A DNA stretch of 64,000 nt from Neomoorella carbonis (lineage in GTDB: Bacteria; Bacillota; DSM-521; Neomoorellales; Neomoorellaceae): NCBI RefSeq assembly GCF_045278715.1, contig NZ_CP136420.1, positions 1,426,001 to 1,490,000 on the forward strand. Reading direction: 5' to 3'. The position numbers and the translations under genes were made by a program. Under the pieces are notes generated by a model. It was not told the origin of the DNA. It saw only the letters and a program-made list of their open reading frames with translations, and searched no databases. Positions 6,957 through 15,565 of the stretch are shown piece by piece; position 1 is the first letter of the stretch; each line of letters begins with the position of its first letter.

Positions 6957-8156
6957 ATGAGCCAGCCCGTTACCATCGCGGAAGGTATTTACTGGGTGGG
7001 GGCCATCGACTGGAACATCCGCTACTTCCACGGCCCCGCCTTTTCCACTCACCGGGGTACTACATATAATGCCTACTATATTGTTGATGAAAAAACCGCC
7101 CTGGTGGATACCGTTTACGAACCCTTTCAACAGGAATTAATCGCCAAACTGAAGCAGATCCAGGACCCGGTCAAAATCGATTACCTGGTGGTCAACCACA
7201 CTGAAAACGACCACGCCGGCGCCTTCCCGGCCATCATGGACCTCTGCCCCGGCGCCCACGTCCTGTGTACCCAGCGGGGTTATGAAAGCCTCAAGGACCA
7301 TTACCCCCATCTTGATTTCCAGTACACCATCATCAAGACCGGGACCAGCATCAGCCTGGGCAAGCGTTCCCTGGTATTCATCGAAGCCCCCATGCTCCAC
7401 TGGCCCGACAGCATGTTTACCTATGTTCCCGAAGAGGCCCTGCTCTTGCCCAACGATGCCTTCGGCCAGCATATCGCCACCAGCGTCCGCTTCGATGATC
7501 AAGTAGACGTAGGGCTCATCATGGACGAGGCGGCCAAGTATTACGCCAACATCCTCATGCCCTTTAGCAACTTGATTACCAAAAAGCTGGAAGAAATCCA
7601 GAAAATGAAACTGGCCGTTAAAACCATTGCCCCCAGCCACGGCATTATCTGGCGCCAGAATCCCCAGCGGATCATTGAGGCTTATGCCCGCTGGGCTGAA
7701 GGCAAAGGTACGGCGAAGGCCGTTATTGCCTATGATACCATGTGGCTGAGTACGGAAAAGATGGCCCACGCCCTCCTGGACGGCCTGGTGGCCGGGGGCT
7801 GTGATGTCAAGCTTTTCAAGCTCTCCGTATCCGACCGCAATGATATTATCAAAGAGCTCCTCGATGCCCGCGCCGTCCTGGTAGGCTCGCCGACCATCAA
7901 TAACGATATTCTGCCGGTGGTTTCCCCCCTCCTGGATGACCTGGTGGGCTTAAGGCCGAAAAATAAAATCGGCCTGGCCTTCGGTGCTTACGGCTGGGGC
8001 GGCGGCGCCCAGAAGATCCTGGAGGAGCGCCTGAAGGCCGCCAAAATCGAGCTCTTTGCCGAGCCCGGCCCCACGGTGAAGTGGGTTCCCAAGACAGAAG
8101 ACCTGCAACGTTGCTACGAACTGGGGCGGGAAATGGCGACCAGAATTAAGGATTAA
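6957..8156 (+). CDS. fprA: Flavodiiron protein FprA (A-type flavoprotein; O2/NO reductase)
   Basis: A 399-residue protein with an N-terminal metallo-beta-lactamase-like diiron domain and a C-terminal flavodoxin domain (AVIAYDTMWLSTEKMA; GSPTINND). The ligands H81, E83, D85, H86, H148, D167 and H228 all match the recalled Moorella thermoacetica FprA by position. The enzyme takes electrons from the flavin-rubredoxin Hrb and reduces oxygen to water or NO to nitrous oxide in the cytoplasm. It lies in one operon with rbr upstream and hrb 17 bases downstream. Confidence 0.96.
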   Translation: MSQPVTIAEGIYWVGAIDWNIRYFHGPAFSTHRGTTYNAYYIVDEKTALVDTVYEPFQQELIAKLKQIQDPVKIDYLVVNHTENDHAGAFPAIMDLCPGAHVLCTQRGYESLKDHYPHLDFQYTIIKTGTSISLGKRSLVFIEAPMLHWPDSMFTYVPEEALLLPNDAFGQHIATSVRFDDQVDVGLIMDEAAKYYANILMPFSNLITKKLEEIQKMKLAVKTIAPSHGIIWRQNPQRIIEAYARWAEGKGTAKAVIAYDTMWLSTEKMAHALLDGLVAGGCDVKLFKLSVSDRNDIIKELLDARAVLVGSPTINNDILPVVSPLLDDLVGLRPKNKIGLAFGAYGWGGGAQKILEERLKAAKIELFAEPGPTVKWVPKTEDLQRCYELGREMATRIKD

Positions 8157-8172
8157 CCAAGGAGGGAACATT

Positions 8173-8862
8173 TTGGACACCAAAGCCCTGCATACCATCT
8201 CTTACGGGCTGTACATCATTACGGCAAAAAAGGGTGACCGCTTAAACGGCCAGGTTGCCAACACCGTCTTTCAGATTTCCTCGGAACCGCCGACGGTTGC
8301 CGTCAGCATCAACAAGCAAAACCTGACCCATGAATTCATCCAGGCCGGCCGGAGCTTTGCCGTCTCGGTCCTGGCCAGGGAGGCCCCCCTTTCCCTCATC
8401 GGCCGGTTCGGCTTCAAATCCGGCCGCGAGGTAGACAAATTTGCCGGCTTGAACTACAAGCTAACGCAGGGAGGACTTCCTTACCTGGCTGAGGACACCC
8501 TGGCCTACCTGGAAGCTGAAGTAAATCAGACGGTCGACGCCGGCACCCACAGCATATTTATCGGCACTTTGAGGGACGCCGCCGTCTTGCGCCAGGGTGA
8601 GCCCATGACCTATGCTTACTATCACCACATCAAGCGCGGCACAACCCCGAAAACGGCGCCGACCTTTGCCGCCGCCGGGGCGGAAGGCGGGCCGGCTACC
8701 GCTGCTCCCAGGTACCGGTGCACTATCTGCAATTATATCTATGACCCGGCCCAGGGTGATCCGGAACACGGCATCGCTCCTGGTACCCCCTTTGAGGACC
8801 TGCCTGGTGACTGGGCCTGCCCCATCTGCGGCGCCGGTAAAGAAGCCTTCGAGAGAATTTGA
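8173..8862 (+). CDS. hrb: High-molecular-weight rubredoxin (NAD(P)H:flavin reductase-rubredoxin fusion)
   Basis: A 229-residue fusion. Residues about 1-155 form an FMN-binding flavin reductase-like domain (NGQVANTVFQISSEPPTVAVSI). A proline/alanine-rich linker leads to a rubredoxin domain with YRCTICNYIYDP and WACPICGAG. It passes electrons from NADH to FprA. The start is TTG at 8173 with GGAGGG six bases upstream. It ends the operon, followed by a strong terminator. Confidence 0.95.
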   Translation: MDTKALHTISYGLYIITAKKGDRLNGQVANTVFQISSEPPTVAVSINKQNLTHEFIQAGRSFAVSVLAREAPLSLIGRFGFKSGREVDKFAGLNYKLTQGGLPYLAEDTLAYLEAEVNQTVDAGTHSIFIGTLRDAAVLRQGEPMTYAYYHHIKRGTTPKTAPTFAAAGAEGGPATAAPRYRCTICNYIYDPAQGDPEHGIAPGTPFEDLPGDWACPICGAGKEAFERI

Positions 8863-8884
8863 TAGCTGCCCCCTCTGGATCAAC

Positions 8885-8915
8885 AAAAGCCATCTGTCAC
8901 GCAGATGGCTTTTTG
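8885..8915 (+). terminator. Terminator after hrb, possibly bidirectional
   Basis: AAAAGCCATCTG and CAGATGGCTTTTT form a 12-base-pair hairpin with a 5-base loop. The A-run on the left gives T's on the other strand, so it can also end the leftward glutamate synthase transcript, which stops at 8996. Confidence 0.85.
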
Positions 8916-8995
8916 TTAATTTCCCAATTAGTCATCCTCACAGGCCGCCAAAAAATCCTCTCTGGAAATACCAGCTTGGGTGCCAATAGTTCAAC

Positions 8996-9733
8996 TCAAT
9001 AAGCATACAACGTACCATATGGCCGTTTATTGTAGGGAATCAACTTGGTAAAGGGATGGGCCAGGATCTTTTCGGCCTCCAGGTTAAAGTAACGGGCAAA
9101 ATCGCCCACAATTTCCCGCAGGCGCTTCTGGTCGTCAGCTGTTGGGGCTATCGCTTTCACTTCTTTACCCAGGTAAAAGGGATCTACCTGGCCGCGGATA
9201 AAGATCTCACCGCCGTGCATCCCGGTGCCTACAAAATTACCCACAATGGCTTCCCCGGGTCGCAAATCCAGACCAAGCAGGACCAGGGTACCGCCGGCCA
9301 TGTACTCGCCGAAAAAGTCTCCGGCCTTGCCGCCAATGACAATCAGGGGGTTTTTATCCCGGAAGGCCTTCATGTGGATACCCACCCGGTAGCCGGCATC
9401 GCCGCGGATGAAGATGCGGCCGCCGCGCATGGAATAACCGGTTATATCGGTGGCGTTACCGTGGATAATTACCGTACCGTCGTTCATGGTGTTGCCAACG
9501 CCGTCCTGGGCATTTCCGAAGACCTCTATTTCCAGCCCATCCATCAAGGCCGCCAGGTTGTTGCCCGGCACGCCGTAAATCTCCAGCCGGGCCCGGCCCT
9601 GGACCCCGGCACCGATATAACGCTGGCCGTTGACGTTTTTGATAGCCAGTTCCCGGCAGCCGTTATCCAGGAGGGCCCTGATAGACTCATTCAGGGCTTG
9701 ATAAGACAGGCCCCGGGCATTCAAGATTTCCAT
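8996..9733 (-). CDS. Glutamate synthase GXGXG-domain subunit (GltB3/GlxC type)
   Basis: A 245-residue right-handed beta-helix protein, equal to the C-terminal domain of the large glutamate synthase subunit made as a separate chain. The repeated G-x-x-G-x-x-x-G turns are evident (DGVGNTMNDGTVIIHGNATD; YSMRGGRIFIRGDAGYRVG). In the full-length enzyme this domain is structural, beside the ammonia tunnel. It is the last gene of the split glutamate synthase operon, 15 bases after the flavoprotein. Confidence 0.88.
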   Translation of the reverse strand: MEILNARGLSYQALNESIRALLDNGCRELAIKNVNGQRYIGAGVQGRARLEIYGVPGNNLAALMDGLEIEVFGNAQDGVGNTMNDGTVIIHGNATDITGYSMRGGRIFIRGDAGYRVGIHMKAFRDKNPLIVIGGKAGDFFGEYMAGGTLVLLGLDLRPGEAIVGNFVGTGMHGGEIFIRGQVDPFYLGKEVKAIAPTADDQKRLREIVGDFARYFNLEAEKILAHPFTKLIPYNKRPYGTLYAY

Positions 9734-9748
9734 AAAATTCCCTTCACC

Positions 9749-10981
9749 TCACACTGCCAGCTGCTGCCGCCAGATGGTTTCCGGTAAACTCAAGAGACCA
9801 AAATCCGGCCGCAGCAATTCATCTTTAAATGGCGTGACCTCAATTCCTGTCTCAAGCAACTGGCGGTAGATGCCGGCCCGGTCGATTTTATTGATCAGCA
9901 GCGCGCCGCACAAGCGGTTATCCTTTAAGACCAGCTTGCGGTAGACCAGGGCGGCAGGGTCTATTTCCGTCAGCAGTTCATATCCTTCACCGGTGGCGGC
10001 ACTGTTACCCATGCTGATAATGTGCAGCCCCAGGATACCGAGGGCGTTATAGGGCGGTAAGGGTTGATAAATCTCCCCTGCCCTGGCCATATTGCGCCCG
10101 GCTATTTTCCCCTGGATGGCAGCATGGGGTAGTAAAGGCGGGCTGCCGGCCACTACATCCCCGGCGGCATAAACGCCGGGTAAGCCAGTGCTGAGGTCCG
10201 GGCCCACCACAACGCCGCGGTTTATGGACACCCCGGGTAAACCTTCAAGTAACTCGACATTAGGCCGCACGCCTATGGCAATTACCAGGATATCGGCTTT
10301 CAGTTCCCGACCTGATTTAAGCTCCATGAGGAGGCGGCCATCATCCTCCTGGGAGATGCCGGTCAAGGTATCGCTTAAATAAAGGTTGACGCCCTTATCC
10401 TGCAGGAAGCCGGCAACTAAAGCCCCCGCTTCCCCATCCAGGGCCGGGGCCCAGATGCGGTCAGCCAGTTCCACCAGCGTTACTTTGACGCCCCGCTGCA
10501 CCAGGCTCTCCATAGCCTTGAGGCCCGTCGGCCCGGCCCCCAGGATGACGGCTTCCCGCCCGGTGACGGCGGCGGCCTCCAGGCGGCGAACGTCGTCATA
10601 ATTTATAAAGGTAAAATAATTTGCCGGCTTTAGCCCAGCAATAGGCGGCACAAAAGGCCGGCCCCCGGTGGCGAGGAGCAGGCGGTCGTAGGGTAGTTTT
10701 TCACCGTTGTCCAGGTGCACCTGCCGGGCTTCCGGGTCCAATTTTACGGCCCGCCGTCCCAGGAGGACGCGGACGCAATTTTTTTCATAAAACTCTTGCG
10801 GCCGGTAGTATATATTCTGGTCCCGGACCCGCTTTTCCAGCCAGTAGGAAATGAGGGGCCGGCCATAGGCATAATAGTTTTCCGCCGAGACAATGGTAAT
10901 GGCCCCTTCCCGGTCATACTCCCGGATTCCCTCGACGGCATTGATTGCTGCTACGGAATTGCCGATCAGAACGTAGTTCAT
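9749..10981 (-). CDS. FAD-dependent NAD(P)H oxidoreductase of the split glutamate synthase
   Basis: A 410-residue two-dinucleotide-domain flavoprotein (pyridine nucleotide-disulfide oxidoreductase class I/II fold). The N-terminal FAD site is YVLIGNSVAAINAVEGI, the central NAD(P) site is AVILGAGPTGLKAMESL, and the late FAD motif is GVYAAGDVV. It is similar to NAD(P)H-nitrite reductase and rubredoxin reductase proteins. The start overlaps the ferredoxin gene by four bases, so it probably delivers electrons through that ferredoxin to the FMN subunit. Its substrate specificity for NADH or NADPH cannot be read. Confidence 0.82.
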   Translation of the reverse strand: MNYVLIGNSVAAINAVEGIREYDREGAITIVSAENYYAYGRPLISYWLEKRVRDQNIYYRPQEFYEKNCVRVLLGRRAVKLDPEARQVHLDNGEKLPYDRLLLATGGRPFVPPIAGLKPANYFTFINYDDVRRLEAAAVTGREAVILGAGPTGLKAMESLVQRGVKVTLVELADRIWAPALDGEAGALVAGFLQDKGVNLYLSDTLTGISQEDDGRLLMELKSGRELKADILVIAIGVRPNVELLEGLPGVSINRGVVVGPDLSTGLPGVYAAGDVVAGSPPLLPHAAIQGKIAGRNMARAGEIYQPLPPYNALGILGLHIISMGNSAATGEGYELLTEIDPAALVYRKLVLKDNRLCGALLINKIDRAGIYRQLLETGIEVTPFKDELLRPDFGLLSLPETIWRQQLAV

Positions 10982-11433
10982 GCCTCTGCCCTCCTTTCCT
11001 CATAAACAAGGGCCCGGTTGGGACACCCAGCCACACAGGCCGGCTCATCCGCTTCCCGGCAGAGGTCGCATTTCAAAGGCACCGGACGGCCGTTTTTCTC
11101 CCCGGGCCGGATGGCGCCATAAGGACAGCTGGCCACACAGGTCCAGCACCCCACGCATTTATCTTCCTGGCAGTAGACAATCCCCGTCTGCTGGTCCTTG
11201 ACCATGGCCCCGGAGATGCAGCCGGCCACACAGCGGGGATCATCGCAGTGCCGGCACTGGACGGCTACCGAGAGGGGCAACCGCTCTTCGACAATAACCC
11301 GCGCCGTCTCCCTTAAATTCTCGCGCTTATAAGCCCGGAATAGATCGCGGCTGCGGGAATGGGCTACAATGCAGTTCACTTCGCAGAGGTGACAGTTCAT
11401 ACAGTAGGCCGGCCGGGCATATACTTTTTTCAC
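10978..11433 (-). CDS. Polyferredoxin-like electron carrier of the glutamate synthase cluster
   Basis: A 151-residue iron-sulfur protein of the HycB/DmsB-like four-cluster type. Cysteine runs are visible at YCMNCHLCEVNC, QCRHCDDPRCVAGC, KCVGCWTCVASCPYG and KCDLCREADEPACVAGCP, so up to four 4Fe-4S clusters are expected. It likely links the flavoprotein subunit to the FMN domain. Overlap ATGA with the downstream flavoprotein; 18 bases from the upstream FMN subunit. Confidence 0.85.
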   Translation of the reverse strand: MKKVYARPAYCMNCHLCEVNCIVAHSRSRDLFRAYKRENLRETARVIVEERLPLSVAVQCRHCDDPRCVAGCISGAMVKDQQTGIVYCQEDKCVGCWTCVASCPYGAIRPGEKNGRPVPLKCDLCREADEPACVAGCPNRALVYEERRAEA

Positions 11434-11451
11434 TGGTGTTCCCTCCTCCTG

Positions 11452-12960
11452 CTACATTGCTTCACCGGCATGCTTGACACCCAGGAGCTTCAGTTCCACT
11501 TCATTCAACCCTACGCCCCGCAGGTGCAGGCGGTTGCCGCGCAGGCTCTCGATGGAGTTGATGCCCATGCCGCCCAGCATTTCTTTTATCTCATGGGACC
11601 AGCCCCGCAGCAGGTTGTAGAGGCGTTCGGCGCCGATTTCCGGGTTCAGGCGCCGGCTGCGGTAGGGGTCCTGGGTGGCGATACCCCAGCTGCACTTGCC
11701 GGTATAGCATTTCTGGCAGAGGTGACATCCCAGGGCGATTAAAGCGGCGGTGGCGATGTAGACCGCATCGGCTCCCAGGGCTATGGCCTTCACCACATCG
11801 GCGCTGCTGCGGAAGCCCCCGGCCGCCACCAGAGATACCCGGTTGCGGATGCCTTCCTCGCGCAAGCGTTGATCCACAGCAGCAATGGCCAGCTCGATGG
11901 GAATACCCACGTGGTCGCGGATCATGGTGGGCGCCGCCCCGGTGCCGCCGCGAAAACCGTCGATGGCGATAATATCGGCCCCGGCCCGGGCTATACCGCT
12001 GGCTATGGCCGCCACGTTATGGACGGCCGAAATTTTGACGGAAACCGGTTTCTGGTAACGGGTTGCTTCTTTTAAAGTAAAGATTAACTGCTTCAAGTCT
12101 TCGATGGAGTAGATATCATGATGGGGAGCCGGTGAGATGGCATCGGTACCCTCCGGAATCATTCTCGTCGCGGCTACCGGCGCGGTAATCTTTTCTCCCG
12201 GCAGGTGGCCGCCGATGCCCGGCTTGGCCCCCTGGCCGATTTTGATTTCGATCACGCGCCCGGCATTCAGGTAGTCGGCATGGACGCCGAAGCGACCCGA
12301 GGCCACCTGGACCACGGCGTGATCGGCATACTCGTAGAGATCCTCGGGCAGGCCGCCTTCGCCGGTATTGAACAGGGTGCCGAATGCTTTCGCCGCCCGG
12401 GCCAGGGATTCAAAGGCCTCATGGCTGATGGACCCATAGGACATGGCGGAAAACATGATGGGAGTCTCTATGGGTACCAGGGGCGTTCGGGTCTTATCCT
12501 CCGGTTCCTCCCGCGTTACCACCTCGGTACGGCTGCCCAGGTAAGTCCGCAGTTCCATGGGTTCCCTTAAGGGGTCAATGGAAGGATTGGTAACCTGGCT
12601 GGCGTTTAAGAGCAGCCGGTCGAAATAAGGGGGGAAGGGCTGGTCGTTCCCCATACCGGTGAGGAGGACCCCGCCGGTTTGTGCCTGCTTGACAATGTTG
12701 CGCAGATGGCCTTCCGTCCAGTGAGCATTGGGCCGCATAGGCGGCGGGTTTTTAAAAATGGTCAGGGCACCCGCCGGGCAGATGCTGACGCAGCGCTGAC
12801 AGTTAACACAGTTGGCATCAATTGTATAGAGACGGTCGTCTTCGGCATCGTAAGCCTGCGCGTCGAAGCCGCACTGGCGCACGCAGGCCAGGCATTTGAT
12901 GCATCTGTTATCATCGCGGACGACCCTGAATTCAGGCGGCATCAAGCTGATAGTCGGCAT
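11452..12960 (-). CDS. Glutamate synthase FMN-binding subunit with N-terminal ferredoxin domain (GltB2)
   Basis: A 502-residue protein. Residues about 15-70 hold two 4Fe-4S motifs (CIKCLACVRQCG and CVNCQRCVSICP). The rest is the glutamate synthase FMN TIM barrel: SYGSISHEAFESLARA, GEGG, GQGAKPGIGGHLPG, AIDGFRGGTGAAP, and the 3Fe-4S loop GCHLCQKCYTGKCSWG. This subunit makes glutamate from 2-oxoglutarate and channelled ammonia. The start lies inside the end of the amidotransferase gene (19-base overlap). It matches the archaeal-type split enzyme. Confidence 0.92.
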   Translation of the reverse strand: MPTISLMPPEFRVVRDDNRCIKCLACVRQCGFDAQAYDAEDDRLYTIDANCVNCQRCVSICPAGALTIFKNPPPMRPNAHWTEGHLRNIVKQAQTGGVLLTGMGNDQPFPPYFDRLLLNASQVTNPSIDPLREPMELRTYLGSRTEVVTREEPEDKTRTPLVPIETPIMFSAMSYGSISHEAFESLARAAKAFGTLFNTGEGGLPEDLYEYADHAVVQVASGRFGVHADYLNAGRVIEIKIGQGAKPGIGGHLPGEKITAPVAATRMIPEGTDAISPAPHHDIYSIEDLKQLIFTLKEATRYQKPVSVKISAVHNVAAIASGIARAGADIIAIDGFRGGTGAAPTMIRDHVGIPIELAIAAVDQRLREEGIRNRVSLVAAGGFRSSADVVKAIALGADAVYIATAALIALGCHLCQKCYTGKCSWGIATQDPYRSRRLNPEIGAERLYNLLRGWSHEIKEMLGGMGINSIESLRGNRLHLRGVGLNEVELKLLGVKHAGEAM

Positions 12961-14048
12961 CGGGCTTCCTCCTCCAGGCGGCCGATGACCGGCTCGCCCC
13001 CTTTAGGGTACCAGACCCTTTCCACGTTGGGGCAAATTTCCCGGATGGCCGCTTCCTCGCTGGCCACATAAAGGGTGGCGCCGTAAGAACCGGCCACCAG
13101 GGGCCGCAGCTTGATGCGGTCGTTAAGGGCCATGAGGCCGCCGCTGAAGCCGACAATGATGGAAAAGGGTCCGTTCATCAGCAGGCTCCCGTAAACTACC
13201 CGCAGGCGGGTATAAAGTTCGCGTTCCGCTGCCGGCAGGCGGTCAATTACCTGCCAGAGGGGTGCCGCCAGGACCCTGGCTGCCAGTTCCAGGGGCAGGT
13301 TATGGCGCCGGACCAGTAGATCGATGGCATAGGCGACTACCTCGGTATCGGTCTGCAGGGTCATTTTATAACCATACATTTCTAAAAAGCGCCGGTTAGC
13401 CCCGTAGGATGAAATCTCACCGTTATGAACCACCGACCAGTCCAGCAGGGTAAAGGGATGGGCGCCGCCCCACCAGCCGGGTGTGTTGGTGGGAAAGCGG
13501 CCATGGGCAATCCAGGTGTAGGCCTGGTACTCGTCTAAGCGGAAAAACTCGCCGATGTCCTCCGGGTAACCCACCCCTTTAAAGGCTCCCATGTTTTTCC
13601 CGCTGGAAACGACATAGGCGCCGTTAACACTATCATTTATGCGCATGACCAGCCTGGTCATGAAGTCGGCCTCTGTTTCCTGGGCTTCTTCAATTTTCGC
13701 CAGCCTGGGGGTTACAAAATAACGCCACAGCAAGGGCGCTTTGCCAATGGACCGAACATGACGAGTGGGGATACGGTCTTCGGCTTCAATATAAAAGTTA
13801 TCTTTAATCAGCTCTTCCACCTGGCTACGGCTTATCTTATCCTCAAAAAGCAGGTGCAGGGCATAATAATCTTGATATTCCGGATAGATACCATAGGCGG
13901 CGAAGCCGCCGCCCAGGCCGTTGGAACGCTCCTGCATCAGGGCGATAGATTGGATGATGGCACTGCCGTTAACCCGGCGGCCGTCTTTATTGATAAAGCC
14001 GCTGATGGCGCATCCCGAAGGTATCCGGTATTCTCCCTCCTTGAGCAT
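12942..14048 (-). CDS. Glutamate synthase class II glutamine amidotransferase subunit (GltB1/GlxB)
   Basis: A 368-residue Ntn-type glutamine amidotransferase. The predicted nucleophile Cys13 lies in IPSGCAISGF after a 12-residue propeptide. Conserved substrate motifs follow (GRFPTNTPGWWGGAHPF, VHNGEISSYGANRRFLE, LQTDTEVVAYAIDLL). It releases ammonia from glutamine for the FMN subunit. It sits 22 bases after glnA1, so glutamine formation and use are co-transcribed. The ATG follows GAGGAGCAACG. Confidence 0.9.
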   Translation of the reverse strand: MLKEGEYRIPSGCAISGFINKDGRRVNGSAIIQSIALMQERSNGLGGGFAAYGIYPEYQDYYALHLLFEDKISRSQVEELIKDNFYIEAEDRIPTRHVRSIGKAPLLWRYFVTPRLAKIEEAQETEADFMTRLVMRINDSVNGAYVVSSGKNMGAFKGVGYPEDIGEFFRLDEYQAYTWIAHGRFPTNTPGWWGGAHPFTLLDWSVVHNGEISSYGANRRFLEMYGYKMTLQTDTEVVAYAIDLLVRRHNLPLELAARVLAAPLWQVIDRLPAAERELYTRLRVVYGSLLMNGPFSIIVGFSGGLMALNDRIKLRPLVAGSYGATLYVASEEAAIREICPNVERVWYPKGGEPVIGRLEEEARCRLSA

Positions 14049-14070
14049 CGTTGCTCCTCCTCTACCATAT

Positions 14071-15411
14071 TTAAAACTTAGTCAAATACTGGTCGATTTC
14101 CCACTGGTGCACCCTGGTACGGTACTGTTCACATTCGAGCTTCTGGGCCAGGGTCAGGCGCTCATAAATGTGGGGGCCCAACGCTTCCTTGATAACTTCA
14201 TCTTCTGCCAGGGCTTCCAGGGCCTCATCAAGGCTTCCGGGCAGGACGCCGATGCCTTCTGCCTGAAGTTCAGCCGGATTCATGGCAAAGATATTTTTAT
14301 CCGTCGGCGGCGGCGGGGTCAGGCCTTTTTTGATCCCGTCCAGCCCGGCCTTCAAGAGAACTGCCAGGGCCAGGTAAGGGTTGCAGGAAGGATCCGGGTG
14401 CCGCACTTCAATGCGGGTGGAAGGACCACGTTTAGCCGGTACGCGGATCAAGGGGCTGCGGTTGCGCGGCGACCAGGCGATATAGACCGGTGCTTCATAA
14501 CCGGGAACCAGCCGTTTATAAGAATTAACCGTGGGGTTAGTTACGGCTGCCAGGGCCCGGGCGTGTTTCATGACGCCGGCGATAAACTGGTAGGCAGTCT
14601 GGCTCAAACCCAGCTTGTCGCCGGGGTCGTAAAAGGCGTTCTGGCCGTCTTTCGACAGGGAGATATTCACATGCATCCCCGAACCGTTAATGCCGTAAAT
14701 GGGCTTGGGCATAAAGGTGGCATGGAGGCCGTGACGCTGGGCAATGGTCCGCACCACAAATTTAAAAGTGGCAATACGGTCGGCCGTGGTCAGGGCATCA
14801 GCATACTTGAAATCAATCTCATGCTGGCCGGGAGCCACCTCGTGATGGGAAGCTTCGATTTCAAAGCCCATTTGCTCCAGAGTCAGGACCATATCCCTGC
14901 GCGCGTCCTCACCAAGGTCAACCGGGGTGAGGTCAAAGTAACCGGCCCGGTCGTGGGTTTCCAGGGTCGGCCGGCCGGAGGCGTCGGTATGGAAAAGGAA
15001 GAATTCGGCTTCCGGCCCGACGTTCATGGTGTAACCCATGGCGGCTGCTTCGGCTATAACCTTCTTCAGGGTACAGCGGGGACAACCGGCAAAAGGGGTG
15101 CCGTCGGGGTTATAAACGTCGCAAATAAGGCGGGCTACCGTCCCCTCATGGGGCCGCCAGGGGAAAACTACAAACGTGTCGGGGTCGGGGCGCAGATACA
15201 TATCGGACTCTTCAATGCGCACAAAGCCTTCAATGGAAGAGCCGTCAAACATAAGCTCGTTGTTTAGAGCCTTGGGTAACTGGTTCACCGGTATGGCTAC
15301 ATTTTTCAAAACCCCGAAAATATCCGTGAACTGGAGGCGAATGAATTTAACTCCCCATTCCTCGGCCCGGTTCAGGACAGCCGCACGCTTTTCCTGGTCA
15401 TCCATCGGCAT
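14071..15411 (-). CDS. glnA: Glutamine synthetase, GSI-alpha type (copy 1)
   Basis: A glutamine synthetase of 444-446 residues: FIRLQFTDIFG, FDGSSIEGFVRIEESDMYL, the metal-site GPEAEFFLF, EVAPGQHEIDFKY, the ATP-site KPIYGINGSGMH and RVPAKRGPSTRIEVR. It condenses ammonia and glutamate to glutamine. Two ATGs compete: 15411 lies only two bases after AGGAGG, while 15405 has an ideal eight-base spacing and gives 444 residues, the Bacillus length, so the second is probably used. First gene of the glutamate synthase operon, behind the ANTAR gene and a leader terminator. Confidence 0.95.
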   Translation of the reverse strand: MPMDDQEKRAAVLNRAEEWGVKFIRLQFTDIFGVLKNVAIPVNQLPKALNNELMFDGSSIEGFVRIEESDMYLRPDPDTFVVFPWRPHEGTVARLICDVYNPDGTPFAGCPRCTLKKVIAEAAAMGYTMNVGPEAEFFLFHTDASGRPTLETHDRAGYFDLTPVDLGEDARRDMVLTLEQMGFEIEASHHEVAPGQHEIDFKYADALTTADRIATFKFVVRTIAQRHGLHATFMPKPIYGINGSGMHVNISLSKDGQNAFYDPGDKLGLSQTAYQFIAGVMKHARALAAVTNPTVNSYKRLVPGYEAPVYIAWSPRNRSPLIRVPAKRGPSTRIEVRHPDPSCNPYLALAVLLKAGLDGIKKGLTPPPPTDKNIFAMNPAELQAEGIGVLPGSLDEALEALAEDEVIKEALGPHIYERLTLAQKLECEQYRTRVHQWEIDQYLTKF

Positions 15412-15484
15412 AACCTCCTCATAAAATTTAAGAAGTCGTTTTTACCTTGCTTCAGTCGGCGGCGGTGACAGTCGCTGCGCTTAG

Positions 15485-15545
15485 TAAAAAGCGTCCTGCC
15501 GGAAGAAGGCATGTAAAACCTTCTCCTTCAGGACGCCGTTGCCCC
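15485..15545 (-). promoter_or_regulatory. glnA1 leader: candidate ANTAR antiterminator hairpin overlapping an intrinsic terminator
   Basis: On the minus strand, a short hairpin GGGGC - loop AACGGC - GTCCT (15545-15530) has the ANTAR-type loop with A at position 1 and G at 4. Its right arm is shared with a long terminator stem, arms 15536-15519 and 15509-15491, followed by TTTTT at 15490-15486. The two structures are mutually exclusive. A second upstream hairpin, expected for the two-hairpin class, is not evident. Confidence 0.65.
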
Positions 15546-15565
15546 AAAGAGGAGATCTAAAGTTT

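Noticed and set aside
13921..15267. A 448-codon open frame on the plus strand opposite glnA1
   Set aside because: It is the antisense shadow of a conserved glutamine synthetase gene in GC-rich codon usage; no motif, ribosome site or neighbour supports it.
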